Assembly (NCBI GenBank): GCA_005281725.1
Contig: SSBO01000011.1
Location: 704,559-768,558, forward strand
DNA: 64,000 bases
Direction of reading: 5' to 3'
Origin: Wuchereria bancrofti
Taxonomy: Eukaryota > Nematoda > Chromadorea > Rhabditida > Onchocercidae
The position numbers and the translations under genes are program-made. The notes below the pieces were generated by a model that was not told the DNA's origin, did no database searches, and worked only from the letters and a program-made list of their open reading frames with translations. This document shows positions 13,900 through 33,906 of the stretch, one piece after another; positions within the stretch are counted from its first letter, which is position 1, and every line of letters begins with the position of its first letter.

Positions 13900-15089
13900 T
13901 CCTGTTGCTTTAAATTTTTTCATGTTTACAGTGGATGTTCTGAACTTCTTTATAAGTTTTGATTTTGTTGAAATATTGAAAGGAATATCTCGTGCAGGCT
14001 TTTTGAGTTTCGCTCCTTTTTTTTTTCTGTTCTCAAGATCCGGATTTCCGGTGCTGCTTTTGGAAATTTTCTCAAGAGACTTCTAATAGTGCAGGCAGTT
14101 TCTGAAATTTTAGCAGCTTATTTTTCTTAATGTGACGTTCTACGTTACCCATTCCTGAAGAACTTATACCATTTAATTAAATGCCCAAAAATTTGCAAAT
14201 TTGTTTTCGTTTTCATTTTTCTCTTTGTTTGTTTTTCAATTCTCATTACAAATTACATCACTTTGTGTGTTTTATGAAAATGAAAAGTGTTGGCCTACAT
14301 TTTTGATTGCATTTTTCAAATCTTTTGTCGGTTTCCAGTAGCTGCCGACTATTCACTTATTTCACACAATGATCGATGATCAAACTTTACGTTTTCTTTC
14401 TGTTGCAGTTGAATAAAAAATTTAAAGAGTAAGAAAAAGTTGAGGGAAATATGGGAAATAATGAAATTAGATGTATAGTGAGTTTTATAAATATGGAATA
14501 TTATTGCTGAATGCATCAGTAGGTCCAGAGTTAATCATGTACTGCTGCTGATAACACAGTTTCGACATATGAAAAAGGAATGCTTAATTGGAAGGCGCTC
14601 TTATCTGGTGTTGACTGATGGGTTGCTAGGCAAAAATTTTTTCTTACAATGCTGGCGCAGTTGCTTTTTCATAGCATTTGTTCTTTTTTTGATTGCATCA
14701 TACGGTTGTCCTGTCATAGTCATGTCGGATGTTCTTGGGTTTGTACTTAAAATTGTTTATTTTTTCTCTTCAAGAGTGTCGTGTACAAGAATTATTCCGG
14801 TGAGAACTGTTTTAAAGTTGCTTTTAATATTAATAGATTAGCGAAGTATGATCGGAGTCGATCAGAATTGATTGCGAATATGTTAGGAATTCAAAAAGAA
14901 ATATATTTCAAATTAATGCCTGTTAAATATTCAAAATCTTTTTTCCAAGGATTGATATTGACCATATCCAATAACAGATTTTCAATGTAGATACCACGAA
15001 GTTCTGATCACGGAAGATTAGTATGGCACGAGTAAAATATTGCGGGTTATTCATTAAGTTAAAGTAAATTTTTTTGAAGAAATGATCAA
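13900..15089. other. Intergenic or 5' part of the MSP-domain gene
   Basis: Contains the PRMT1 3' UTR and probably the undetected first exon(s) of the next gene. The open frames here (for example 14569-14841) show no family resemblance, and I do not call them genes. Confidence 0.4.
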
Positions 15090-16633
15090 GATACAAAAAA
15101 AGCCGGGACGGAAAAAGAAGATTCCGGCAAGAATGCTACATCGGCAGGAGTATCCGTGCTCGGCACAACTAATCAAGCAGGAAATGATAATTTGGGTGTT
15201 ATCTCTTCGACTTCGAAAAGATTAGTTCCAACGAAAGATTACAAGCTAATCCAGAAAGTGGAGGAAAAAGTTGTGCAAGAAAAAAGTATAAGAACTGGAA
15301 GTCCTAGGCATCGAAGGTAGATTTTTTGTCTTTCTACAAATTCATAACTGTGAATTACAGAAGAAAAGTGGGGGAGTGAATTTTAAAAATTTAGTGAACG
15401 ACCGCTGCAGTTCAAACTGAAAATACAGAATATAGCAAAGAGTCATGAGGTAGAACGTACTTCTTTCACTTCACTTGTTTTAGGGCAACATTGTTACATT
15501 TTGTTCCAATAAACGATTTACCGAACGTTGCTCGTGTACAACTACTGCTTAGCAACATTAGTGAACGACCGTTGCAGTTCAAATTGAAAAGTGAACCGGG
15601 TCCAGATATCTCTGTACTACTTATTTGTGCAGAAAGTTTGGATATGCAGTTTTAATCTAAGAATCTCTAATAAAGTATTAATCTTGCACTGGTCCTCATC
15701 CAGTTTTTTATCTAAGAATATGAAATTTAGGAGAAATGGAACTCTTGTAAATTTTGTGAATGATTTGGAATGGTTTTTATCAGCAAATTCATTTTTACAC
15801 TTTTAGGCACTGCCAAGTGCAAAAGGTCATATTAGTGCGCATGGCTCAGCGAAATGCATTTTAACATGGCGCCGTGAAGCAAATGTCGAAAAATGGTCCG
15901 ATGCACAGCAGCCAAAAATGCTTCTTGTTCTGGATTTTCTTCGTGATAAAACGAAAAATGAAAAGCACACTCTGACAAGACTTATTGGTAATTTTCTATT
16001 TATCCTTCGTATTGGTAAATTTTCCAGTTCTCCTACACTTTATCATATTTCGGCGCCTCGTTATTTTTGATTTTCTTTAGGTAAGGTTGTATCTGGTCAA
16101 ACTTGTGATTCAGATAGACCACCCATCGAACAGCTGATGCTGGATGCAACTACTAGTGAATCTCGATCGATGTCAAAGTTCTTCTTTACATTGTTGATAA
16201 GAGAATAGAAGAATGAGAATGAAATATCCTGCAATTCAGAGCTAGATTATCCCACCAAACGTCGCAGTACTTTGTTTTATATAAGCAAGATTTAGAAGTA
16301 ACAACCACATTTGCATTTCCTTAATATATTTGCTTTCATAAAATCACATAATCATAATATGATTAGTAATAATGCATATTCAGTAAATCAAGCAAAACAT
16401 TTTTTTTTTTTCTTTTGTATAATTTTAGGGATTCCTTGCTACTCGACCAAGCACATATTCCTAGAAATGAAATAGAAGAGAAGAATAAAGCGAAATCGGA
16501 AGGTATAGTGAATAGTATTGCAGATTGGTTCAATCAGCAGTCAAAAGATTCTCTACTTGGATTGCTTTTTTTGATGATCTTCTTCTATTTTCTGGGGACG
16601 ATAAATAATTCTAAGCAAAAACAGCATGACTAG
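15090..16633 (+). CDS. Tail-anchored MSP-domain protein (VAP/MOSPD-like), 5' end not found
   Basis: Five coding exons join in phase: about 15090-15316, 15484-15613, 15807-15987, 16081-16177 and 16429-16633. The N-terminal part is polar and low-complexity (KEDSGKNATSAGVSVLG…). The middle is an MSP fold with the pattern VARVQLLLSNISERPLQFKL and then HISAHGSAKCILTWRREA. The C-terminus has a short linker and one hydrophobic segment LLGLLFLMIFFYFLG followed by a polar tail, so it is probably anchored in the ER with the MSP domain in the cytosol, as in VAP/MOSPD proteins. The start is not resolved: the frame has a stop just upstream of 15090 and only a weak acceptor (TTTTTTTGAAG). AATAAAG at 16829 could serve polyadenylation. 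Exact subfamily is uncertain. Confidence 0.75.
15395..15449 (+). other. Partial exon copy or possible alternative exon in the MSP gene
   Basis: About 32 bp (15392-15423) repeat the coding segment at 15559-15590 with two C/T changes, both silent Leu codons. With the acceptor AAATTTAG at 15394 and donor GAG|GTAGAA after 15449 it would join in frame to the exon ending 15316 and the exon starting 15807. It would replace most of the first MSP half by about 18 residues. No transcript evidence is available. Confidence 0.35.
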
Positions 16634-17385
16634 TCGGAATTTGATCATCTGTATGCTGTAGTTTCCAGTTAACTTTGATTCCTATTAATTTAAAATTTTT
16701 CGAAAGAGCTTGGAATCTATACATTTTTAATGTTTGCCTAATGTTTAACCCCTTATTTCTAATTGTTATCAATGATAATTTTACTAGTGCAGCTGTTTAC
16801 ACAAAATTTACGGATCATAATTGAAATGAAATAAAGAATATTTAAAAACATTATTGTTTCTCATGAAGATGGAAATCGGTTACCAAACACTATCGGTGCA
16901 TTATATTATACTTGGATGTAACCAATAAAGTAGTACAACTTGTTTCATATTTCATTTGGTTTTAATTCTTTTTTGCTGTGTTCAAATAAGCACCTCATCT
17001 AATGTCAACTGTGTAACTCTATTAATGTTTGCTTTGTTTATTCTGAGAGTTTGCCTAAAATTTTGAGTGTAAGTACTATTCTGAGGCAGTGCGAAATCTT
17101 TATTTATTCATTTGCAGTTATTAGTTGTAAGAGGCTGGTTGTATTAATATTGTTATTTTGTGTTATTTGAACCTAATTTGAAGGGTGGGTTTTTCTTTAA
17201 CAAAATCATAGAATCTTCAAACTCAATTTACCTGTTCGTAATAGTTTGGCAATTAGTATTAGTGATTTGGATTAAGGATTTGATTTTTTTATCCATTTAA
17301 CTTTACACCGATATTGTATCTCGGTTTTGTGGTGAAAGAGCTTTGTATCTTTCATCTAGTATCTGATACATCACGTAATTTTCAG
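16634..17385. other. Intergenic, MSP gene 3' UTR and NAA30 upstream
   Basis: Holds the polyadenylation signal AATAAAG at 16829 and a probable trans-splice acceptor TTTTCAG ending at 17385. Nothing else recognised. Confidence 0.5.
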
Positions 17386-17419
17386 GTTTTTTTTTTAACG
17401 GTAATTTCCACGTTATGAT

Positions 17420-19628
17420 ATGGAGAAGGGGGTTGAAATATGCCCTCATCCTAATAGTAACAGTAATTCCGTGGAAGTACTGGATGACGCCATCTTAACA
17501 CTGAAACGCTGTTTAACTCTAACAGATGAAGCTAGTTCTGGTAAATGCATGGAAGAAATTGAAGTCAAAAAAGAACGAATTGAGGGGGAAGAGGCGAGTT
17601 ATAATTTTAGGTATTTTCCGAATAGCTTATGAAGTTTAATTACACGTCCTAATACATCTTATGATTTTCCCGTATGTGTAAATAGATCTTCGTTAACAAT
17701 TTAAAAATATACCTTATAATGGTGCATTCCTATTCTACGATTATTTTTTGAACAGATTATTTGTTTACTATTTTTATATATACTAACATTCCCAGATCGA
17801 TACGGAACAGATCGATGAGACAAGCAGTACTCAGGTGACACAATGCACAATGGAAAATTACACACCGAATGGATCAGTTGCAGAAGCGGAAAGTCAAACA
17901 GTAGTATCCAGTATAAAAATAAAACGTATTCATATAGTTGAATATGAGAATGAATATCAAATGGCCGATATTATGCGACTTATTACGAAAGTACTTAGCG
18001 AACCTTATTCTATTTATACTTATCGCTATTTCATACATAATTGGCCAAAATTATGCCTATTGGTAAGTCTTTTGTAAAAAATTATTGTTTAGAAAAAAAT
18101 GTTTGATATGTATTTACTGATTTTCATGACTAGTTCTGAAGATTATTTACTAAAATATATACTTCTGTACAGATATGCTTTACAATTTACAATTTTGCAG
18201 CATTCACTTTCTGTCTTCATCTTATCTTTCATTTAACCAATATGATTAATATCTTATAAATGGTAGATGTTATTGCGATCGGTTAACATGACATAATTTA
18301 TAATTTCATTTTTTCATTTTTTTTTCTTTTATAATTTCATTTTGTCAGCTCTTTTTTTTATCATTTAAGACTCTGTCTCACTGCTTAAAATAATTTCTTA
18401 GCTTATTCGGCAGTTTGTTCTTTACGAAAAACTCCCCATTTAATTTTTCTTCTTACATTTCATTCGAATCTAGCAATTTTATTTATCTTTTGCGATATTG
18501 AAATGTCCTGTACACTATATTTTATATTTTAAAAGCACTGCATGCCTTCAATAATTCTTCGCTTAGCGTTTAATTTTTAGTACGTTTCATATTAATCACT
18601 TAATCGTATTAGCTCCTTTTTTTTTTATCTTTTTTTTTTCTTTAATCTCTGTTTCATTGCTTGAAATAATTTCTCTTTTCATCTAACCAATTTTTGTTCA
18701 TCATCATTCTGCTAACATTATATTGACTTAATGTAAAAAAAAAAGACATTCTGATATTATTGAAAAGACTTACTGTGATATAATATATTTCTGGAATTTA
18801 CCTCTTCACAGTTATATTCTTTCTAAATAGTGCTACTTGCAATCAGCTCAGTATTAATGTTAGAATATCATTTTATGGATACTTTTTTAAATAAATTTTT
18901 CCAAAAAAAGAAATTAAGATTTGTAAATTCTATTTCAGCACGTATTCTATTGAAATAATTTAGGCATTGGATGAGAACGATGACAAATATGTTGGTGCAA
19001 TTGTCTGTAAGTTGGATTTGAGTCGAGAAAATCGTCGCCGTGGCTATATTGCAATGCTTGCTGTCGACGAATCATGTCGAAAAATGGGTATAGGTAAGTG
19101 AAAATAATAAGTTCTATTCTGTCTCTTCTTAAAAGCATTTTGTTTACTTCTGTTGTGAAATTTGCATTTTTAGGTACTCGTTTGGTGCAAAAAGCTATAT
19201 CAAATATGCAAGAAATGGGCTGCGATCAAGTGATTATTTACATTTGTCAACGTTTGCTTTGTTGTTACTAAAATTTAATTGCTTTAAGCTTATCTTTTCT
19301 TTCTAGCCGTTATTAACTGTTGTGTCATAAGAAAATAACAGCATTTCTTTATGTTTATGCTAGCTTCACTTTTTTTTTTTTTCTTCAGTTACGCATAATC
19401 TCTCTTTAAATTCCTACCAATTTTCAGGTTGTATTAGAAACTGAAGTAACAAATTCAGATGCTTTGCGCCTGTACAGTAATTTAGGATTCATCCGAGAAA
19501 AACGGTTATTTCGTTACTATCTGAATGGTGTGGATGCTTACAGGCTTAAGCTTTTCTTAACTACCATCAATGAATCACTTCTTCTTGATCCACCGATGTT
19601 TATTGGCAGTACTCAATGCGTTCCATGA
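17420..19628 (+). CDS. NAA30: N-alpha-acetyltransferase 30, NatC catalytic subunit
   Basis: Acetylates the N-terminal Met of nascent proteins that begin Met-Leu/Ile/Phe/Trp, acting on ribosomes with the NatC auxiliary subunits (family knowledge). Exons: 17420-17593, 17796-18062, 18964-19093, 19174-19229 and 19428-19628, giving 275 aa. The first about 110 residues are poorly conserved and acidic. The GNAT domain starts near [18 protein letters not shown]. It has the YxxYT/R-W region ([17 protein letters not shown]), the CoA-binding motif A RKMGIG (residues 186-191) and [19 protein letters not shown], typical of Naa30/Mak3. The start ATG is the first after a TTTTCAG acceptor at 17385. Intron 1 needs a GC donor (GAG|GCGAGT), since the nearby GT donors break the frame. 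Other introns are GT-AG. Confidence 0.92.
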
Positions 19629-20970
19629 ATTGTTTTATATACTCATGTTGCAGCAGTGGTAACTGCATTAATTACTCTCAACAATTTAGAACAGTGAATG
19701 TTGTTAGCATCTGAATTAATATGATATGATATCAGGAAATATAGTAACAAACAAACGATAGTTCTTTTATTGAAAAATTTGACAAAAAAAAAAAAAGAAA
19801 TATACTTTTTTTTTTAATGTCAAAGAAAAATGAATTTATCTATATGTATATATCATCATCCTTAAAAGTAGTTCGTGGTGGATATTTCTACCTTGCCTGC
19901 ATTTGTGAAGCTTTATTATGAGCGATAACTTATTGACCAGTTCCTAATTTTAAATATGAAAGTTAACCGTTTGGGATGATTTGTTTCAGTTTTGATTGTT
20001 AAGTTATTCTATGCGCTTGTCAATTTTTCTTGCACTCCAACTTTTGATTTATTATATTTCTTTATCTTTTTTTTTTTTCATCAGTTGATTTGCTACATTT
20101 TTTGTGTATCAATGTGCTTTGAGGACTATTAGAGGAAAAATAAATGATTTTAGGATAAATTTTGTGGATGGAAATACTATTCATCAATTTTTTTAGGACA
20201 TTTAAATTTATCATTCGCGACTGTAGTAACTTCCTTAACTTTTTCACATACGTTGTTGCGTCAACTAAGGATACAGGTTACGATTAAAATGTAACAGTCT
20301 TTCGTTCTGGATAATTACGTCTTATTTTTTGTTAGACATGTTATATATTATTACAGGGAGTCCTTTATTTTGAAACTCGCTAATGAAATTTGTATAATTC
20401 TTTGTAGTTAGCTCATTCGTACTTTTTTTTTTTGATTCGTACTTCATAAAATGCAAAGAAATCAACAAATGAATAGTTTTTTATTTATTTCCTCACACGC
20501 ATGACAAGGAAAAAAGAAGGTATATTTTTGTCCAAGACATCAACAGTCTTGAATTTTACTCGAAGCAAATTTCAGACCGGTATGGTTAAGTGTAAAGGCC
20601 GCAATGAAAATATGAATTGGTAAAAATTGTTTTGTTCTTTTGGGAACTTCAGTCACAAGGGAACAAATAAGGCTGCCAATGATTTTTACTCAAAACCACT
20701 GAGGTAGCTTGTGCAAGATACAAAAGCAGGTTAAAAATCAGAACATGGATCCGAAATATGAACTACAAAAAAAAGATGTATATGAACATGAACAAATAGA
20801 TATGAAAAGGTCTTGGACTGGTACGGTCTAGTCTTGAAACGATAGTTTTGGCCAATTAAGGAGGAGCGTAAAATGTTCAGTCAAATTTATGGAATAATTT
20901 CATTCAAGCTTATAGACAACAAATTTACATAACGGCTAAACAACTTATGATGAATACAGTAATAAGTCGT
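19629..20970. other. Convergent intergenic region between NAA30 and SPT16
   Basis: Contains the 3' UTRs of the two convergent genes. TTTATTTATTT at about 20478 would read AATAAATAAA on the minus strand and could serve SPT16. No gene recognised. Confidence 0.5.
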
Positions 20971-28662
<7,692 letters not shown>

Positions 28663-29648
28663 AGTGACAAATATTGAACAAGAATAAAAGATGAAAACAC
28701 ACGTCTACGTTCACGTTAAATATTAAATGTCCACAAATCTAAAAATTCATATTACGCAATATTACACACATCCGACAAATCTCCCCATTTTTAGCAAATA
28801 TTATACACAAAAAAAAAAACACTAAAATTTCACGTGAAAACGCAAGTTGCGTCACACGTCACTCCCCACGCTCATTGTTAAAATTATGCCGCCAATATTG
28901 AGACCACTTTCAACGGTAATGATAAAACAGCGAGCCATTACGCAACAACTTGTCCCTTTTGTAAATTTAATTAATCACTTCTATTCAAATTTAATGAAAG
29001 AAATTATTTCATTGTTTTTATTTATATCGAAATTTTTGTCTAATTACATTAATTAATTATTTAAACTAATTATAAATTAGTTTAAATAATGTAATAATAT
29101 AAGCTAATCTAACAAATACTATGAGAAAAGTTATTATAATCAATAAGTATTATTAATATAATCAATAAGTAATAATTTTAATTTCTGTTTGTTTATGCAA
29201 ATATGAATTTTAAATAATCTGTACAATGAATGTTTTCTGTTTATCTGTCATCGTTATGATGCATTTAATTCTTATTTTATATTCTCGAGAAATGCAATTT
29301 TTTAAATATACTTTTATCAGTATGATTTCTTATCATTTGCTTATTGATTCAATGATGATATCACTGTTATTCGGATTATTTATTCTCTAATTGTAAAACA
29401 AACATAATTTCAAGAATAATAGAAAATTCAATGTTCAAATATTCTTTTATCATTCTTATCATTCATATGGATGATAAGAAACGAGCATTCACAAACATAT
29501 CTTTCCATCAATAATTTAATTTATTTCCTTTTTTGATAAATAATTGTTAAAGGAGTTATTGTAAAATTTGATTGATAATATTTAGTTAATTTTAGCTAAT
29601 TTGTTTTAAGAAAATACTAGCATTGTTTTATCTTATTTCATTTTCTTT
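28663..29648. other. Intergenic, upstream of SPT16
   Basis: AT-rich DNA with the presumed SPT16 promoter near 28663-28900. The short open frame at 28847-29056 has no family features. Nothing else supported. Confidence 0.5.
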
Positions 29649-31857
29649 TTTTTTTGCTAATACACTTAGTTGTTTCTTTTCTTTTTTTGTTTTGTTTTGT
29701 TTTTTTTTTTTGTTAATTTTAGAAAGTAATAAATTATTCTTTAAATTTATTTTCGTTTCACAATTAAACAGGAAATTTTCCAGTGATTAATTTCAATCAA
29801 ATAATTGAAAAAGAAAAATTTTCTACATGAAAAGAAAAGACGAAAAAAAAAAGAAACAGAGGAAGTGAATGTTTTTGAAATTTTATAATGAATGAATACA
29901 TGAAGTAATCATATAATTGTGCAATTTTGCAACTGCAATTCAAATTAAATTTTTTTTGGAGATAAATAATATTAATTACTGTTGAAAAGAGGAAAAAAAA
30001 AGAAAATGAAAAAAAAAATTAAATATAAATATTTTTTTATTTTTCTTTTTCATTGGAAGTATAATTTATGATAAAAATCTTTATATGTTTACAGGTAAAT
30101 ATTACATCAAAATTTGATAAGTATGAACAATATAATGTCAATAAAACAATTATACGACTTTTTGACTAAATTTAAGCAATGATTTCCATATAGCATTGCA
30201 CTGAGTAAAATGAAAATGTTTAGTATTGTTAGATTGATATGTTTGGATTAGTATGATGCTAATTCAACTGATATGATGTTAACTCGACTGATATGATGTT
30301 AACTCAACTGATATNTTTTTTTTTTGCTAATACACTTAGTTGTTTCTTTTCTTTTTTTGTTTTGTTTTGTTTTTTTTTTTTGTTAATTTTAGAAAGTAAT
30401 AAATTATTCTTTAAATTTATTTTCGTTTCACAATTAAACAGGAAATTTTCCAGTGATTAATTTCAATCAAATAATTGAAAAAGAAAAATTTTCTACATGA
30501 AAAGAAAAGACGAAAAAAAAAGAAACAGAGGAAGTGAATGTTTTTGAAATTTTATAATGAATGAATACATGAAGTAATCATATAATTGTGCAATTTTGCA
30601 ACTGCAATTCAAATTAAATTTTTTTTTGGAGATAAATAATATTAATTACTGTTGAAAAGAGGAAAAAAAAAGAAAATGAAAAAAAAAATTAAATATAAAT
30701 ATTTTTTTATTTTTCTTTTTCATTGGAAGTATAATTTATGATAAAAATTTTTATATGTTTACAGGTAAATATTACATCAAAATTATCAAAAATTTTTATG
30801 CTTTAACTCAAATTTCAAAAAAAAAAAAAATAAACTAATAGAAATTAATCACTCATTCAAAATAGCAAAATTACACATCAATACCAATTCAAATTTTATA
30901 CTTTTCAGTCCTAAAATGGAACTAATAATAATATTTTCCTTTTCCTTTTTGCATAAATTTTTATTAAATATTTTAAAGCACTTTGTTATTAAGCATTTTT
31001 TTTTAAAACTTTTGAAGCAGAAAATGATGGCAGAAATGATAGTGCAAAAGATTGAGGCAACAATGATTAGTTTGCTCGATATAACTAATTTTAATAATAT
31101 TAACATTTGCAACTAGTTTATCTGATCAAATGATTATTGTCATATGCAAAATAAATTATTAATGCTAAACTTTGAAATTTATAATTGGCATATTGGTTTA
31201 TAAAATGTAATATTATGATATTATATTTATGACAATGATAAACTGTAATTACAGGTGTATATTTTAAATTATATAAAAGTGATTAATTTATATTATAAAT
31301 GAGATTGTGGTGTAGCACTAATGGCTTAGACATAACTTGATTATAAGAAATAAAAGTATTTTTGTTGTTGTTGCTATTACTGTTACTTATTACTATTTAC
31401 TATTAACATTTATTATTAACATTACAATTATTGTTATTATTATTATTATTATTACTACTATTATTATTACTACGATTACTACTGTTATTACTATTGCTCC
31501 TAATAATAAAATAATTAGTTGATGTAATGAAAATGTGAAATTAAACATACACAAATTATGTTTGTGTGTAGATGGCCATTTTATAATAATCAATTTTAAA
31601 TGATAATTTATAATAGTTAATTATAGATGATAATTTTATATCAGCTGGTTAAGCAGTATGATAAGTATGAACAATATAATGTCAATAAAACAATTATACG
31701 ACTTTTTGACTAAATTTAAGCAATGATTTCCATATAGCATTGCACTGAGTAAAATGAAAATGTTTAGTATTGTTAGATTGATATGTTTGGATTAGTATGA
31801 TGCTAATTCAACTGATATGATGTTAACTCGACTGATATGATGTTAACTCAACTGATA
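29649..31857. repeat. Direct duplication across a single N at 30315 (probable second haplotype)
   Basis: 29649-30106 is repeated almost exactly at 30316-30783, beginning in the T run followed by GCTAATACACTTAGTTG. The left version then jumps to GATAAGTATGAACAATATAA…, which in the right version occurs only at 31661-31857. The left copy therefore equals the right copy minus 30784-31660 (about 877 bp). The break is a single N, as at 3991. Confidence 0.9.
30784..31660. other. 877-bp segment absent from the left version (haplotype-specific insertion or deletion)
   Basis: Non-coding and AT-rich. It contains a purine-poor (ATT/ACT)n microsatellite (about 31376-31500) and a stretch GTGGTGTAGCACTAATGG (31306-31325) faintly like a tRNA A box. 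No terminal repeats or coding capacity were seen. The break points share GATAAGTA-type microhomology. Confidence 0.6.
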
Positions 31858-31982
31858 TGTTAGCTCAACTGATATGATGTTAATTCGACTGATATGATGT
31901 TAACTCAACTGATATATTAGCTCAACTGATATGATGTTAACTCAACTGATATGTTAGCTCAACTGATATAATGTTAACTCAA
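31795..31982. repeat. Minisatellite, unit about 20-22 bp
   Basis: Tandem units of the form ACTGATATGATGTTAACTCA alternate with a shorter variant (ACTGATATGTTAGCTCA). The left haplotype version (about 30255-30314) holds the first units before the N. Confidence 0.85.
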
Positions 31983-31999
31983 GTTTGTGATTATTAATA

Positions 32000-33845
32000 G
32001 CGCAATCAAGCATGTTTAAATCATTAACTGATTTCATTATTACATTATTTTTTCATAAGATGATATGTGTTTCGATTGTTTTTTTCTCAAAAAATCCTCT
32101 ATTATGACCACACAATTAAGTTTAATTAATTAAATTGATTTAATTAATCAAATTATTGAATATTTGTGATGAAATCTTACGTAAAGTTTGTCAAAATGAA
32201 TCAGTATTTTTGAACCTACAAATCCAATCAATCAGCAATTACCGATACCTAATTAATAAAGACACTTTCTTTTTTTTTTGAGCAACAAAAATTCTATAAT
32301 AATTTGAATCATCTTCAATAATTACTTTATTCCAGTAGCATAGGTAAATTTGAAAAAGTTAATGTGAATATTCTGTTTGAAATAATTTTTCAACAAATAC
32401 TCTATTACATTCGTCGTAGCCATAAAATCGGTAACGAACGATTTATTCCTTTCATTTCTCTTTCTTTTTTTAAAGTTACTATTTTAGTTCATCCTTTTCC
32501 GGATTTTATTTCCTGTTACTTATTCCTATCTTAATTAATATCTTTTGCAACACAGTATGGATATGTTAATTCCGATTACCTATTTTCTATTCCAATTACC
32601 AATTGCTATCTATTCTCTATTTCGACTGCCAATTATTCATTGGTAATCCTAGAAATGAAATTAATTTTGTTATTACATTCCAAAAAATTTCACAGAAAAT
32701 TTAAATGAAAAGTGTAAAATGAGACAAAAGTAAAATGATGTGAATGAAAGAGATTAGCTTTTTTTTTTTTTTGTTTTAAATTATAATTAAACCTGAAAAC
32801 TTCTAATATTAAAATTAATATTTCATGTATATTTAGAAAAATTTCAGTGCAATTATTGTAATGAAAGAAACAAAATTTGACAAGTATATCTGAAATGTAT
32901 TATTATCTTAGCTTCTTCTCTCACTTTTTCTTTTCTTTTTTCTTTTTTTTTTTTTTGAAATTACATCAAAAGCTGCAAAATTCTACTTCGCTTTTTTCCC
33001 CAATGCACCTGTAAAGAACGATTTTAACTAATAAATCATTATTGATGAATTCTATTAAAAATAAACGGAAGAATAAAATTAATTATCATGGTTATATTCA
33101 AACCAATTGTATCGTCTTATCACCTCACGTGTATTCCACGTGAAACGCTATTTTGAAGCTAATATAAGCTAATCTTTTTAGCACATCAATGTTTACATCT
33201 TTCCCGCTTGTACAATAAATTCATCTCAATGTTTAGAAATAAGAGTAATTTATAGCAATTACCAATTCATATTGTTATTTAAATCATTCGTATTTTTATA
33301 TTTCATTTATAATTTAATAAATAATACTATTCTTATTAGGCTCTAAACAATTTATCATAATATTTTCACATAGAAATTATAAAAAGACCAGCTTTTTTTT
33401 TTTAGTTAACATTTTAATATTATTTTTGATATAATACATAAAAATTAGCATTAGTTAAATCATAACAAATAGTATGATTAATAATTCGAATTTCTAAAAT
33501 CTTTAATTTTTTAATGAATTTCTAAAAATTTTTAATGAATTTCTAATGCCTGAAATTTTCCTGTAAAAAGAATTCCTAAACGATTTATTAATTTGCAAAA
33601 AAAAAAAAAAATGAAACTTCTAATATTTTTCTATCTGAGAAATTATGCTATCAAATATTTTTCAATTCATTGTTTTTTATCTTTTTTTTTTACTGATTAA
33701 AAGATAACTCAAAAAGAAAAAAAAAAATCACCAATTTAATGGCTCATATTATCCATTTTTTTACTCTTTTTTTTTCCTATCAGATTCTTTCCTCATATCC
33801 AACATTAAATCTTCTACTAAAATCCCATTTTAATTTTAAGACACA

Positions 33846-33906
<61 letters not shown>

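Noticed and set aside
28847..29056. 69-residue open frame upstream of SPT16
   Set aside because: No recognisable domain, AT-rich codons, no splice partner. Probably promoter DNA of the divergent side.
31300..31345. tRNA or tRNA-derived SINE
   Set aside because: Only an A-box-like stretch is present. No B box (GGTTCGANNCC) or cloverleaf could be formed.
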